A stretch of DNA of 64,000 nt from Mesostigma viride (GCA_009746045.1 RPFO01000497.1:1010970-1074969), one strand, 5' to 3'; numbered from the stretch's first letter, positions 50,001 to 58,963 are shown. Made by a program: numbers and translations. The notes: generated by a model not told the origin, from the sequence alone.

Positions 50001-53000
50001 AGGCCATTTGTTTGCTGGGAGCCGTATGCAGTACGTTCAGCCTGTCCGTGCCATGCTGCCAGCAGCAGCTGCAAGGGATGTTTGCGGCTGTTCTTAATGG
50101 CCCGACACGCTTGAGCACACGGACCACGCGGTCCATCCCCAGCCACATCAATAACTCAGTGGTTGTACTGATGCCCTTGTGTTACCCAGCGATGATAGTT
50201 AGGGTGGAGGCTACATAAACTCTTATGCGCTAACTTTCTAATGCGCTGTACTTCAGTTAGGCTGCGAAACGCGGCACAAATTTTGGGAGCCGCTTGCAGG
50301 TCAGGCCCCTTGCTGAAGAGTTTGGCTGTGACCATGATCAGGGTCTGTGATGTCCATGGGTGTGGGCATGGCGCGTAGGCCTATTTCGGTCCCTGCACTC
50401 ACGTCCCTCCGCTTTGCGGTTTCCCACGTCCCATCTGGTGCTCACGGGGACATGCGTGGCTACTGCGTGCAGGGTGATTTGACCCCGCTGCATATTGCGG
50501 CACGGGAGGGCCACCTGGAGGTTGTGGAGCACCTGGTCGCGAGCGGTGCCGACAAGGAGGCCAAGGACAAGGTCAGCTTTACCTTTACCCTGATGGCCGC
50601 AAGTGGATGTGCTTCCACGCACGGTTTATGAATATCTGCAGGGCAATCATGTTGTAGGATGGGCAAAGGGCTGTACGACAGATGGTGTCAGGCTTGCTAT
50701 CAACCTTGCGGGCACCCATGGGATGCCTGTTTCCTATAATTTTTTTAATACCTCTAGCGCACCGTGTGAGATCATGTTCCGCCCCCCCCGCATAGCCCCA
50801 CCCTTGTGTTGTGGAAATTGGCAAGGTATGGCCAAATCCATTCACCTGAGGTGCGCGATGAGATGGCTTTATTTACTGAACCTTTTCACCACTAAGCTCG
50901 TTGGTGATCTGAGTAGGCTTCTCACCTGCGTTGTCTGGACATGGTTGTGCTGAATAATGTTTCAAAGACCTCTAGCGCACCGTGTGAGATCATGTTCCGT
51001 GCCCCCCAACGCCATTTCTCTTGTGGCAATGGGTAAGCAAGGGTCGAATCTATTGATGTGAGGTGCACGGTGAATTGACTCCATTTACTGAATTTTTTTA
51101 CCACCAGGCCTGTTGGTGATCTGAATAAAGTTTATGGCTCATGTTGCCTGGCCTTCACCATCCTGATACCTGGCTGTCCTGATGGCCATTTGTTTGCTGG
51201 GAGCCGTATGTCGCACGTTCAACCTGTCCGTGCCATGCTGGCAGCAGCAGCTGCGTGGGATGTTTGCTGCTGTTCTTAATGGCCGGACTCACGTGTGCAC
51301 ACGGACCACGCGGCTCATCCCCAGCCACATCAATAACTCAGTGGTTGTACTGATGCTCTTGTTTTGTCCAGGGATGATAGTTAGGGTGGAGGCTACATAA
51401 ACTTTCTAATTTGCAGTACTTCAGTTAGGCTGCGAATCGAGGCACAAATTTTGGGAGCCGCTTGCAGGTCAGGCCCCTTGCTGAAGAGTTTGGCTGTGGC
51501 CTTGATCAGGGTCTGTGATGTCCATGGGTGGGGGCATGGCGCGTAGGCCTGTTTCGGTTCCTGCACTCACGTCCCCCCGCTTTGCGGTTTCCCACGTCCC
51601 ATCTGGTCCTCACGGGGACATGCGTGGCTGCTGCGTGCAGAATGATTTGACCCCGCTGCATATTGCGGCACAGGAGGGCCACCTGGAGGTTTTGGAGCAC
51701 CTGGTCGCGAGCGGTGCCGACAAGGAGGCCAAGGCCAAGGTCAGCTTTACCTTTACCCTGATGGCCGCAAGTGGATGTCCTTCCGCGCACGGTTTATGAA
51801 TATCTGCAGGGCAATCATGTTGTAGGATGGGCAAAGGGCTGTACGACAGATGGTGTCAGGCTTGCTATCAACCTTGCCGGCACCCATGGGATGCCTGTTT
51901 CCTATAATTTTTTTAATACCTCTAGCGCACCCTGTGAGATCATGTTCCGTGCCTCCCAACGCCATTTCTCTTGTGGCAATGGGCAAGCAAGGGTCAAATG
52001 TATTGACCTGAGGTGCGCGGTAAATTGACTCCAATAACTGAATTTTTTTACCACCACGCTTGTTGGTGATCTGATTAGGCTTATGGCTCATGTTGCCTAG
52101 CCTTAACCATCCTGACCACCTGGCTGTCCTGATGGTCATTTGTTTGTTTGGAGCCCTATGTAGTACGTTCAGCCTGTCCGTGCCATGCTGCCAGCAGCAG
52201 CTGCGTGGGATGTTTGCTGCTGTCCTTGATGGCCCGACTCGCTTGGGCACACGGACCACGCGGCTTATCCCCAGCCACATCAATAACTCAGTGGTTGTAC
52301 TGATGCTCTTGTTTTGTCCAGGGATGATAGTTAGGGTGGAGGCTACATAAACTTTCTAATTTTGCGGTACTGCAGTTAGGCCGTGAATCATGGTGCAAGT
52401 TTTGGGAGCCGCTTGCAGGTCAGGCCCCTTGCTGAAGAGTTTGGCTGTGGCCATGATCAGGGGCTGTGATGTCCACGGGTGGGGGCATGGCGCGTAGGCC
52501 TGTTTCGGTTCCTGCACTCGCGTCCCCCCGCTTTGCGTTTTCCCATGCCCCATCTGGTCCTCACGGGGACATGCGTGGCTGCTGCGTGCAGGATGACTGG
52601 ACCCCGCTGCATTTTGCGGCACTGGAGGGCCACCTGGAGGTCGTGAAGCACCTGGTTGCGAGTGGTGCGAACAAGGAGGCCAAGGACAAGGTCAGCTTTA
52701 CCTTCGCCCTGATGGCCACAAGTGGATGTGCTTCCGTGCACAGTCTTTGTATATCTGCAGGGCAATCATGTTGTAGGATGGGCAAAGGGCCTCACGACAG
52801 ATGGTGTCAGGCTTGCTATCAACCTCGCGGGCACCCATGGGATGCCAATTTCCCATGAGGTGGATGGCTCTGCTGGGCTCACATCGCGGCTACAGGACTC
52901 TGGATCACGGACGACCAATCTCACTTTCACTCCCGTGCTCAGGGCGACGAATCCGTGAGATAGCACGCGTGTGACCTTGTTGTGGTGGAGATTCTTCCAT

Positions 53001-56000
53001 TTTCCTCTCGCGCACCCTGTGAGATCATGTTCCTCGCCCCCCGCCCGTTCCTACGCTTTCTATATTGACAATGGGTAAGGAACTGCGGAATCCGTTGACC
53101 TGCGGTGCATGGTGAGATGGTCCCAGTTACTGAACCTTTTCACCACCAGGCCTTCGGTGATCCGAATATGTTTCACACCCACGTTGTCTGGACTTCCCCA
53201 TCCTGACTGCCAGGCTGTCATGAGGGCCATTTGTTTACGTGGAGGTATATGCAGTGCATTGAGCCTGTCTTTGTTCCGCTGTGATCAGCCGCTGCCTGGG
53301 AACTTTGCTGATGTTGTTAATGGCCCAACTCCCTCACACGGGCCACGAGGCTTCCTAACCACGTCAGTAAATCCCCGTCCTGGGTGGTTGTACTGATGCC
53401 CTTGTTTTCTGCTGCGATGGTAGTTAGTGTGGGGGCTACGGGGATGAAGTGCATGACGGTACTTTGGGTTACACCACGAAGCGCTGGAAAGGCAGGCACC
53501 AGATTTTGAAAGGCGCTTACAGGTCAATCGCTCAAGAGTTTGGCTATGGCCATGATCAGGGGCCGTGAAGTCCATGGGTGTGGGCATGACGCGTCGGCCT
53601 GTTCCGTATCCTGCAAGGCACGCCCCCCGCTTTGTGGTTTCCCACGTTCCATCTGGTCCTCACAGGGACATACGTGGCTGCTGCCTGCAGAATGACTGGA
53701 CCCCGCTGCATATTGCGGCAGGGAAGGGCCACCTGGAGGTCGTTGAGCACCTGGTCGCGAGCGGTGCGATCAAGGAGGCAAAGGGCCTGGTGAGTTTTGC
53801 TTGCATCGATGGCCACAAGTGGATGTGCCTCGGCGCACGGTTTTTGTATAACTGCAACGCAACCATGTTGTAGGAGGGGCAAGGGCTCCACCACCGATGT
53901 TGTCAGGCTGGCTAGCAACTTCACTGGGCACGTTTGCGATCCCAGGACTGGGCGCACTGTCTCTGGGGAGTTGTGCTGTTGATTGCTGTGCACCCATGGG
54001 ATGCCTGCTGCCCATGAGGTGGACGCCAATAGGCCAGGAATCGTGGCTACAAGAAATCAGGATTATGGACGACCGATCTTACTTTGACTACCGTGCTCAG
54101 GTCGACGAGTTCGAGAGATAGCATGCATGGACCTGGTTGTGCTGAATAATTTTTCGAATACCTCTAGCACACCCTGTGAGATCATGTTCCGCGCCCCCCA
54201 GTGCCATTTCTCTGGTGGCCATGGGTAAGCAAATCTATTGACCTGAGGTGCATGGTAAATTGACTCCATTAACTGAATTTTTTTACCACCATGCTTGTTG
54301 GTGATCTCAATAGGTTTATGGCTCATGTTGCCTGGCCTTAACCATCCTGACCACCTTGCTGTCCTGATGGTCATTTGTTTGCCGGGAGCCGTATGTAGTG
54401 CATTCAGCCTGTCCGTGCCATGCTGCCAGCAGCAGCTGCGTGGGATGTTTGCTGCTGTTCTTAATGGCCCGACTCGCTTGTGCACACGGACCACGCGGCT
54501 CATCCCCAGCCACATCAATAACTCAGTGGTTGTACTGATGCTCTTGTTTTGTCCAGGGATGATAGTTAGGGTGGAGGCTACATAAACTTTCTAATTTTGC
54601 GGTACTGCAGTTAGGCTGCGAACCGCGGCACAAATTTTGGGAGCCGCTTGCAGGTCAGGCCCCTTGCTGAAGAGTTTGGCTGTGGCCATGATCAGGGGCT
54701 GTGATGTCCATGGGTGGGGGCATGGCGCGTAGGCCTGTTTCGGTTCCTGCACTCACGTCCCCCCGCTTTGCGGTTTCCCATGCCCCATCTGGTCTTCACG
54801 GGGACATGCGTGGCTGCTGCGTGCAGAATGATTTGACCCCGCTGCATATTGCGGCACTGGAGGGCCACCTGGAGGTTGTGGAGCACCTGGTTGCGAGCGG
54901 TGCAAACAAGGAGGCGAAGAGCAAGGTCAGCTGATGGCCACAAGTGGATGTGCTTCCGCGCACGGTTTATGAATATCTGCAGGGCAATCATGTTGTAGGT
55001 TGGGCAAAGGGCTGTACGACAGATGGTGTCAGGCTTGCTATCAACCTCGTGGGCACCCATGGGATGCCTGTTTCCCATGAGGTGGATGGCTCTGCCTGGC
55101 TCGCATCGCGGCTACAGGACTCTGGATCACGGACGACCAATCTCTCTTTCACTACCATGCTCAGGGCGACGAATCCGTGAGATAGCACGCGTGTGACCTT
55201 GTTGTGGTGGAGATTATTTCATTTCCCTCTTGCGCACCCTGTGAGATCATGTTCCTCGCCCCCCGCCCGTTCCTACGCTTTCTATATTGACAATTGGTAA
55301 GGAACTGCCGAATCCGTTGACCTGCAGTGCATGGTGAGATGGTCCCAGTTACTGAACCTTTTCCCCACCAGGCCTTCGGTGATCAGAATATGTTTCACAC
55401 CCACGTTGTCTGGACTTCCCTGTCCGGACGGCCAGGCTGTCCTGAGGGCCATTTGCTTTCTTGGAGGCATATGCACTGCATTGAGCCTGTCCTTGTTCCG
55501 CTGTGATCAGCCGCTGCCTGGGAACTTTGCTGATGTTGTTAATGGCCCAACTCCCTCACACGGGCAGCGCGGCTCATCCCCAGGCACCTCAGTAAATGGT
55601 TGTACTGATGGCCTTGTTTTTTGCAGCGATGGTAGTTAGTGTGGGGGCTACGGGGATGATGTGCATGACGGTACTTTGGGTTACACTACGAAGCGCTGGA
55701 AAGGCAGGTGCTAGTTTTTGGGTGCTTCTTGCGGGTCAATCACTCAAGAGTTTGGCTGTGGCCATGATCAGGGGCCGTGACGTCCATGGGTGGGGGCCTG
55801 GCGCGAAGGCATGTTGGGTATCCTGCAAGGCACGCTTCCCGCTTTGTGGTTTCTTATGTCCCATCTGGTCCTCACGGGGACATGCGTGGCTGCTGCGTGC
55901 AGGATGATTTGACCCCGCTGCATAGGGCGGCAAGGAAGGGCCACCTGGAGGTCGTGAAGCTCCTGGTCGCGAGCGGTGCGAACAAGGAGGCCAAGGACGA

Positions 56001-58963
56001 GGTCAGCTTTTCGTTTTCCATGAGATACAATTGATGTGCTTCCACGCACGGTTTTGGTGTATCTGCCAGGCAACCATGTTGTAGGAGGTGCAAGGGCTCC
56101 ACCACCGATGTTGTCAGGCTGGCTAGCAACTTCACTGGGCACGTTTGCGATCCCAGGACTGGGCGCACTGTCTCTGGGGAGTTGTGCTGTTGATTGCTGT
56201 GCACCCATGGGATGCCTGCTGCCCATGAGGTGGACGCCAATAGGCCAGGAATCGTGGCTACAGGAAATCAGGATTATGGACCACCGATCTTACTTTGACT
56301 ACCGTGCTCAGGTCGACGAGTTCGAGAGATAGCATGCATGGACCTGGTTGTGCTGGATAATGTTTCAAAGACCTCTAGCGCACCGTTTGAGATCATGTTC
56401 CGTGCCCCCCAGTGCCATTTCTCTTGTAGCCATGGGTAAGCAAGGGTCAAATCTATTGACCTGAGGTGGGCGGTAAATTGACTCCATTAACTGAATTTTT
56501 TTACCACCACGCTTGTTGGTGATCTGAATAGGTTTATGGCTCATGTTGCCTGGCCTTAACCATCCTGACCACCTGGCTGTCCTGATGGTCATTTGTTTGC
56601 TGGGAGCCGTATGTAGTGCGTTCAGCCTGTCCGTGCCATGCTGCCAGCAGCAGCTGCATGGGATGTTTGCCGTTGTTCTTCATGGCCCGACTCGCTTGTG
56701 CACACGGACCACGCGGCTCATCCCCGGCCACATCAATAACTCAGTGGTTGTACTGATGCCCTTGTTTTATCCAGTGATCATAGTTAGGGTGGAAGGTACA
56801 TAAACTTTCTAATTTGCGGTACTGCAGTTAGGCTGCGAATCGCGGCACAAATTTTGGGAGCCGCTTGCAGGTCAGGCCCCTTGCTGAAGAGTTTGGCTGT
56901 GGCCTTGATCAGGGTCTGTGATGTCCATGGGTGGGGGCATGGCGCGCAGGCCTGTTTCGGTTCCTGCCCTCACGTCCCCCCGCTTTGTGGTTTCTTATGT
57001 CCCATCTGGTCCTCACGGGGACATGCGTGGCTGCTGCGTGCAGGATGACTGGACCCCGCTGCATATTGCGGCACTGGAGGGCCACCTGGAGGTTGTGGAG
57101 CACCTGGTCGTGAGTGGTGCCAACAAGGAGGCGAAGGACCAGGTCAGCTTTACCTTTACCCTGATGGCCGCAAGTGGATGTGCTTCCGCTCGCGGTTTAT
57201 GTATATCGGCAGGGCAATCATGTTGTAGGATGGGCAAAGGGCTCCATGACCGATGTTTTCAGGCTTGCTACCAACTTCACTGGGAGCTGTTTCAATCTCA
57301 GCTTTGGGAACATTGCTTGTGGGAGTTGTGCTGTTGACAAGCCGGGAACCCATGGGATGCCTGTTTCCCATGAGGTGGTTGGCTCTGCTGGGCTCGCATC
57401 GCGGCTACAGGACTCTGGATCACGGACGACCAATCTCACTTTCACTCCCATGCTCAGGGCGACGAATCCGTGAGATAGCACGCGTGTGACCTTGTTGTGC
57501 TGGAGATTATTCCATTTTCCTCTTCCGCACCCTGTGAGATCATGTTCCGCGCCCCCCGCCCGTTCCTACGCTTTCTATATGGACAATTGGTAAGGAATTG
57601 CAGAATCCGTTGACCTGCGGTGCATGGTGAGATGGTCCCAGTTACTGAACCGTTTCACCACCAGGCCTCAAGCTGTTCACCTATGGGATGACGATGTTCA
57701 CCTATGGAATGCTTGTTTTGTTGCCCATGAGGAGGACGGCTACATGGCAAAGATAGGCGAGTGCAACAACCCATGGGAAAGTTTCTCTCTCTGCGCTGCA
57801 TAGTATAATGAGCACGATTCGTGCCCAGCCATGCATATGCTGTAGTCAAAGTTGTGCGTGTCTAAACTTTAGAGCGTTTTGAGAGTATGAACTTCCAAGT
57901 GCCACTTTCTGTTTTTATGGTAATAGTTCTTGTTGCATACACAGATACAACCATGCACATCCTGATCTGATGGGATGGCTCAGATAGCTGCACGTCTAGA
58001 CATCCTCGTTCGGCAGCTGACTTGGTGCCAGTGAGCCGTGAGCCCTGCTCCGCATAGCAGCATTCAAGTTGCTTTCTTCATGGAACTTGGTTTTTCTTCT
58101 GGATTGGTCCGTTCTATTTCTCTTGTATCATCCATGAAGGCATTGGTAGCGCGCCGGTGGCGGCAGGCAGGCACTTTTTCAGGGGGGATCTCTCAAGGGC
58201 TCCTTGTACTACTATCTTTCATAGGTATCCATTCTACAAGTTTGATACGTCGTTTCAACAGCAGCATTCATGTATTCTTTTATGTAACATATGTGTAACG
58301 CATCTCATAAGTGACTGAGCGTGGAAATGCATCAGTAGCTTGCCATGACCATGACCTCATATGTGCCTCACATCTAAGTGATATAATGATTGAAGTCATG
58401 GCACGCCACTTGGTAGTTGTTTGAGCATTATAGGGAAACAGCAATGTGGCTATGGTCAGTAGCAAGTAGCAGAAGGCAAGCGTGCCTGGCATTCAATGTC
58501 ATGTTACTCAGACATTGAATGCCTCAGATCTAGCTCATGCACGTGACTTTGTGCTGCTAGTAGAGTTCGTGAAATGACCCTACAACAAAGGGCTGGGATT
58601 CCTTATTTATTTCCGATGTGCATTGTAAAGGACCCCTCAGTGCTAGGATTCCTTACTTCATGCTGATGTGGATTATAAATGGGCCCTTAAAGCTCGTATT
58701 CCATAGTACTGATGTGCACTATACATTACCCTATAAGGCTCTGATTCCTTAGTACTGAGGTGCACTATACATTACCCCTTGAGGCTCAGATTCCTTGGTA
58801 CTGATGTGCCCCTTTCATTCGCATGCTACATGGAGGCCGTTGCTGAGGATGGAAATCGTGTTCGCAACTTTGCATGCCGTGTTTTGCATGGTCGAGACAG
58901 GGTGGATTGACCGCACTGGATTTTGCATCAACACCGGAGTTGCGCGATTTTCTGAAGGAGTAG
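30814..58963 (+). CDS. Gene 2: complete U-box / protein kinase / ankyrin-array gene (spliced)
   Basis: Proposed structure: exon 1 30814-32055 (U-box and kinase), linker exons 32564-32659 and 34097-34192, ankyrin exons B0-B4 and B6-B20 (20 x 99 nt), terminal exon 58901-58963. All junctions are phase 0 with GT-AG borders, giving 414 + 32 + 32 + 660 + 20 = 1,158 residues. The half exon B5 (39596-39640) would add 15 if spliced. A U-box binds E2 ubiquitin-conjugating enzymes, the kinase domain keeps its key catalytic residues, and the ankyrin solenoid would bind a target. The product therefore looks like a cytoplasmic recognition protein coupled to phosphorylation and ubiquitin transfer (inference). 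No signal peptide or membrane segment is seen. Exon choice in real transcripts is unknown, and the uniform symmetric exons would allow many isoforms. Confidence 0.78.
32066..33593 (+). repeat. 1.53-kb tandem duplication, copy 1 (linker exon unit)
   Basis: The sequence from GATGGGTGATGCCACG to TTATCGGATG is repeated directly at 33594-35130. The offset is 1,532 bp at the left end and 1,537 bp at the right, and most differences are single bases. Copy 1 includes the 3' end of the U-box/kinase frame, the intron and one 96-nt linker exon. Confidence 0.9.
32564..32659 (+). CDS. Gene 2 linker exon 1
   Basis: A 96-nt phase-0 exon after TTTCCTGACAG and before donor GTATGC. It encodes 32 residues beginning DARPSVQSAG and ending LLSDMNVTDN, with no recognised domain. 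It is kept intact in the duplicate at 34097-34192, with one silent change (GCC to GCG), which supports coding use. Confidence 0.65.
33594..35130 (+). repeat. 1.53-kb tandem duplication, copy 2 (linker exon unit)
   Basis: This is the second copy of the unit at 32066-33593. It still carries the short relic GATGCCACGTGTTTCTGCTG from the end of the exon 1 frame, which shows that the duplication began inside that frame. It ends at TTATCGGATG, 10 nt before ankyrin exon B0. Confidence 0.9.
34097..34192 (+). CDS. Gene 2 linker exon 2 (duplicate)
   Basis: A 96-nt phase-0 exon that is a tandem copy of 32564-32659 with the same acceptor and donor and an identical protein sequence. Using both copies, either one or neither keeps the reading frame. 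Confidence 0.6.
35141..35239 (+). CDS. Gene 2 ankyrin exon B0 (first, most diverged repeat)
   Basis: A 99-nt phase-0 exon after GTGTCCAG, starting V-G-Q-T-P-L-H, with H8, K11-V12 and an N-T-V-Q-R-L helix; ends K-D-Q. The donor is GTCAGT. It is the most diverged repeat in codons and flanks, and its intron start is only distantly related to the array introns. It is plausibly the N-terminal cap and the ancestral exon from which the array grew. Confidence 0.82.
35842..35940 (+). CDS. Gene 2 ankyrin exon B1
   Basis: A 99-nt phase-0 repeat exon with C3, C7 in place of the TPLH histidine, I8, K11-N12, L20; ends K-N-K. Acceptor GCGTGCAG, donor GTCAGC. Confidence 0.82.
37001..37099 (+). CDS. Gene 2 ankyrin exon B2
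   Basis: A 99-nt phase-0 repeat exon with A3, L8, R11-N12, an I-T-S-G-A-D turn, and a K-D-K end. The intron start is the TTTTCGTTTTCC type seen in A1 and A17. Confidence 0.83.
38139..38237 (+). CDS. Gene 2 ankyrin exon B3
   Basis: A 99-nt phase-0 repeat exon starting N-D-A-T-P, with I8 and E11-G12; ends K-D-K. The acceptor is GCGTGCAG followed by AATGAT. Confidence 0.83.
38801..38910. other. ~110-bp insertion in the intron after B3
   Basis: Relative to sister introns, about 110 bp of unrelated sequence, including a T-rich tract, interrupts the block that normally reads GGCATATGCAGTGCATTCAG. Both junctions carry TATGT (38796-38800 and 38906-38910), a possible 5-bp target duplication. No terminal repeats are visible. 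Confidence 0.45.
39335..39433 (+). CDS. Gene 2 ankyrin exon B4
   Basis: A 99-nt phase-0 repeat exon with A3, V8, V10, M11-E12 and a K-A-K end. M11 is unique in the arrays. The acceptor is GTATGCAG. Confidence 0.82.
39596..39640 (+). pseudogene. Half ankyrin exon B5 (5' half deleted)
   Basis: Only the last 45 nt of an ankyrin exon remain, encoding K-H-L-V-V-G-G-A-D-K-E-A-K-E-E before a normal GTCAGC donor. A deletion fused intron sequence to the middle of the exon and removed the usual acceptor. The deletion left ATTAG directly before the remaining codons, in phase 0 and after a T-rich stretch, so a shortened exon could still be spliced in frame. It may equally be a dead remnant. Confidence 0.7.
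40662..40760 (+). CDS. Gene 2 ankyrin exon B6
   Basis: A 99-nt phase-0 repeat exon starting I-D-S-T-P, with F8, C11-L12 and A17; ends K-D-N. The last codon is AAT, so the base before the GTCAGC donor is T rather than the usual G, which weakens this splice site. Confidence 0.78.
41826..41924 (+). CDS. Gene 2 ankyrin exon B7
   Basis: A 99-nt phase-0 repeat exon with A3, I8, V10, E11-E12 and a K-T-K end. V10 (AV instead of AA) is shared with B4, B9 and B10. Confidence 0.82.
42532..42630 (+). CDS. Gene 2 ankyrin exon B8
   Basis: A 99-nt phase-0 repeat exon with L3, T8, G11-N12 and a K-S-K end. It lies 706 bp after B7; the intervening intron is shortened. Confidence 0.82.
43245..43343 (+). CDS. 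Gene 2 ankyrin exon B9
   Basis: A 99-nt phase-0 repeat exon with W3, I8, V10, G11-E12 and a K-G-R end. It uses a GTGAGT donor and the TTTGCTTGC intron start. Confidence 0.82.
44406..44504 (+). CDS. Gene 2 ankyrin exon B10
   Basis: A 99-nt phase-0 repeat exon with A3, I8, V10, G11-E12 and a K-N-K end. The following intron holds the piggyBac-like insertion. Confidence 0.82.
45056..46400. mobile_element. Non-autonomous piggyBac-like element
   Basis: A 1,345-bp insertion in the intron between B10 and B11. It is flanked by TTAA on both sides (45052-45055 and 46401-46404), whereas sister introns have a single TTAA in CCTTAACCATCC. The ends are an 11-bp inverted repeat: CCCATAGTCCG at 45056-45066 and its complement at 46390-46400. 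A TTAA target and TIRs beginning CCC are hallmarks of the piggyBac superfamily. No transposase frame was found, so it would need an element elsewhere to move. Confidence 0.88.
46363..46388. repeat. Subterminal hairpin of the piggyBac-like element
   Basis: AAACTACCCGA and TCGGGTAGTTT form a perfect 11-bp stem around a GAGG loop, immediately inside the right terminal repeat. No matching hairpin lies at the left end. It may be a transposase-binding or folding feature. Confidence 0.75.
46889..46987 (+). CDS. Gene 2 ankyrin exon B11
   Basis: A 99-nt phase-0 repeat exon starting H-D-A-I-P, with I8, Q11-E12 and a K-T-K end. It is the only repeat in which the TPLH threonine is replaced (I4). The acceptor is GCGTTCAG. 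Confidence 0.8.
47986..48084 (+). CDS. Gene 2 ankyrin exon B12
   Basis: A 99-nt phase-0 repeat exon with W3, F8, L11-E12 and a K-D-K end. The donor is GTTAGC, unique in the arrays. The protein sequence is identical to B16. Confidence 0.82.
49089..49187 (+). CDS. Gene 2 ankyrin exon B13
   Basis: A 99-nt phase-0 repeat exon starting N-D-A-T-P, with F8, W11-K12 and E19; ends K-A-P before a GTGAGT donor. Confidence 0.82.
50473..50571 (+). CDS. Gene 2 ankyrin exon B14
   Basis: A 99-nt phase-0 repeat exon starting G-D-L-T-P, with I8, R11-E12 and E19; ends K-D-K. The unit that follows is shortened and its downstream part is shared with the B15 unit. Confidence 0.82.
51641..51739 (+). CDS. Gene 2 ankyrin exon B15
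   Basis: A 99-nt phase-0 repeat exon starting N-D-L-T-P, with I8, Q11-E12 and E-V-L-E in the second helix; ends K-A-K. Confidence 0.82.
52592..52690 (+). CDS. Gene 2 ankyrin exon B16
   Basis: A 99-nt phase-0 repeat exon with W3, F8, L11-E12 and a K-D-K end. Its repeat is identical to B12, 4.6 kb upstream, although the exons between them differ. Confidence 0.83.
53691..53789 (+). CDS. Gene 2 ankyrin exon B17
   Basis: A 99-nt phase-0 repeat exon starting N-D-W-T-P, with I8, G11-K12, E19 and I27 in the turn (GAIK); ends K-G-L before a GTGAGT donor. The acceptor is GCCTGCAG. Confidence 0.82.
54827..54925 (+). CDS. Gene 2 ankyrin exon B18
   Basis: A 99-nt phase-0 repeat exon starting N-D-L-T-P, with I8, L11-E12 and E19; ends K-S-K. 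The GTCAGC donor survives, but about 15 nt directly after it, present in sister introns, are deleted. Confidence 0.82.
55903..56001 (+). CDS. Gene 2 ankyrin exon B19
   Basis: A 99-nt phase-0 repeat exon with L3, R8 (the only Arg at this normally hydrophobic site), R11-K12 and L20; ends K-D-E. Confidence 0.8.
57044..57142 (+). CDS. Gene 2 ankyrin exon B20 (last full repeat)
   Basis: A 99-nt phase-0 repeat exon with W3, I8, L11-E12, E19 and V23; ends K-D-Q. Its donor opens a 1,758-bp intron that ends at the terminal exon at 58901. Confidence 0.83.
58595..58815 (+). repeat. Degenerate ~50-bp minisatellite, 5 units
   Basis: Units start near 58595, 58646, 58696, 58742 and 58788 and share GATTCCTTAGTACTGA-like cores. 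There is one more unit than at the duplicate locus 20793-20968. Confidence 0.7.
58901..58963 (+). CDS. Gene 2 terminal exon (C-terminal ankyrin cap, stop TAG)
   Basis: After GTCGAGACAG, 63 nt in phase 0 encode GGLTALDF...LRDFLKE and stop at TAG 58961-58963. This corresponds to the gene 1 terminal exon with V8 changed to F. The acceptor, length, frame and stop are all conserved, although the flanking sequence has acquired indels. Confidence 0.82.
   Translation, partial: GGLTALDFASTPELRDFLKE

Larger units (their letters stand above)
35630..57660 (+). repeat. Tandem array 2 of ankyrin exon-intron units
   Basis: These units carry exons B1-B20, with spacing from about 700 to 1,200 bp apart from the interval holding the 1,345-bp transposon. 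Two intron-start types alternate: GTCAGC followed by TTTACCTTTACC or TTCGTTTTCC, and GTGAGT followed by TTTGCTTGC. Several upstream types are also present. The types are combined in different ways from unit to unit, so the array is a mosaic of recombined units. Confidence 0.88.
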
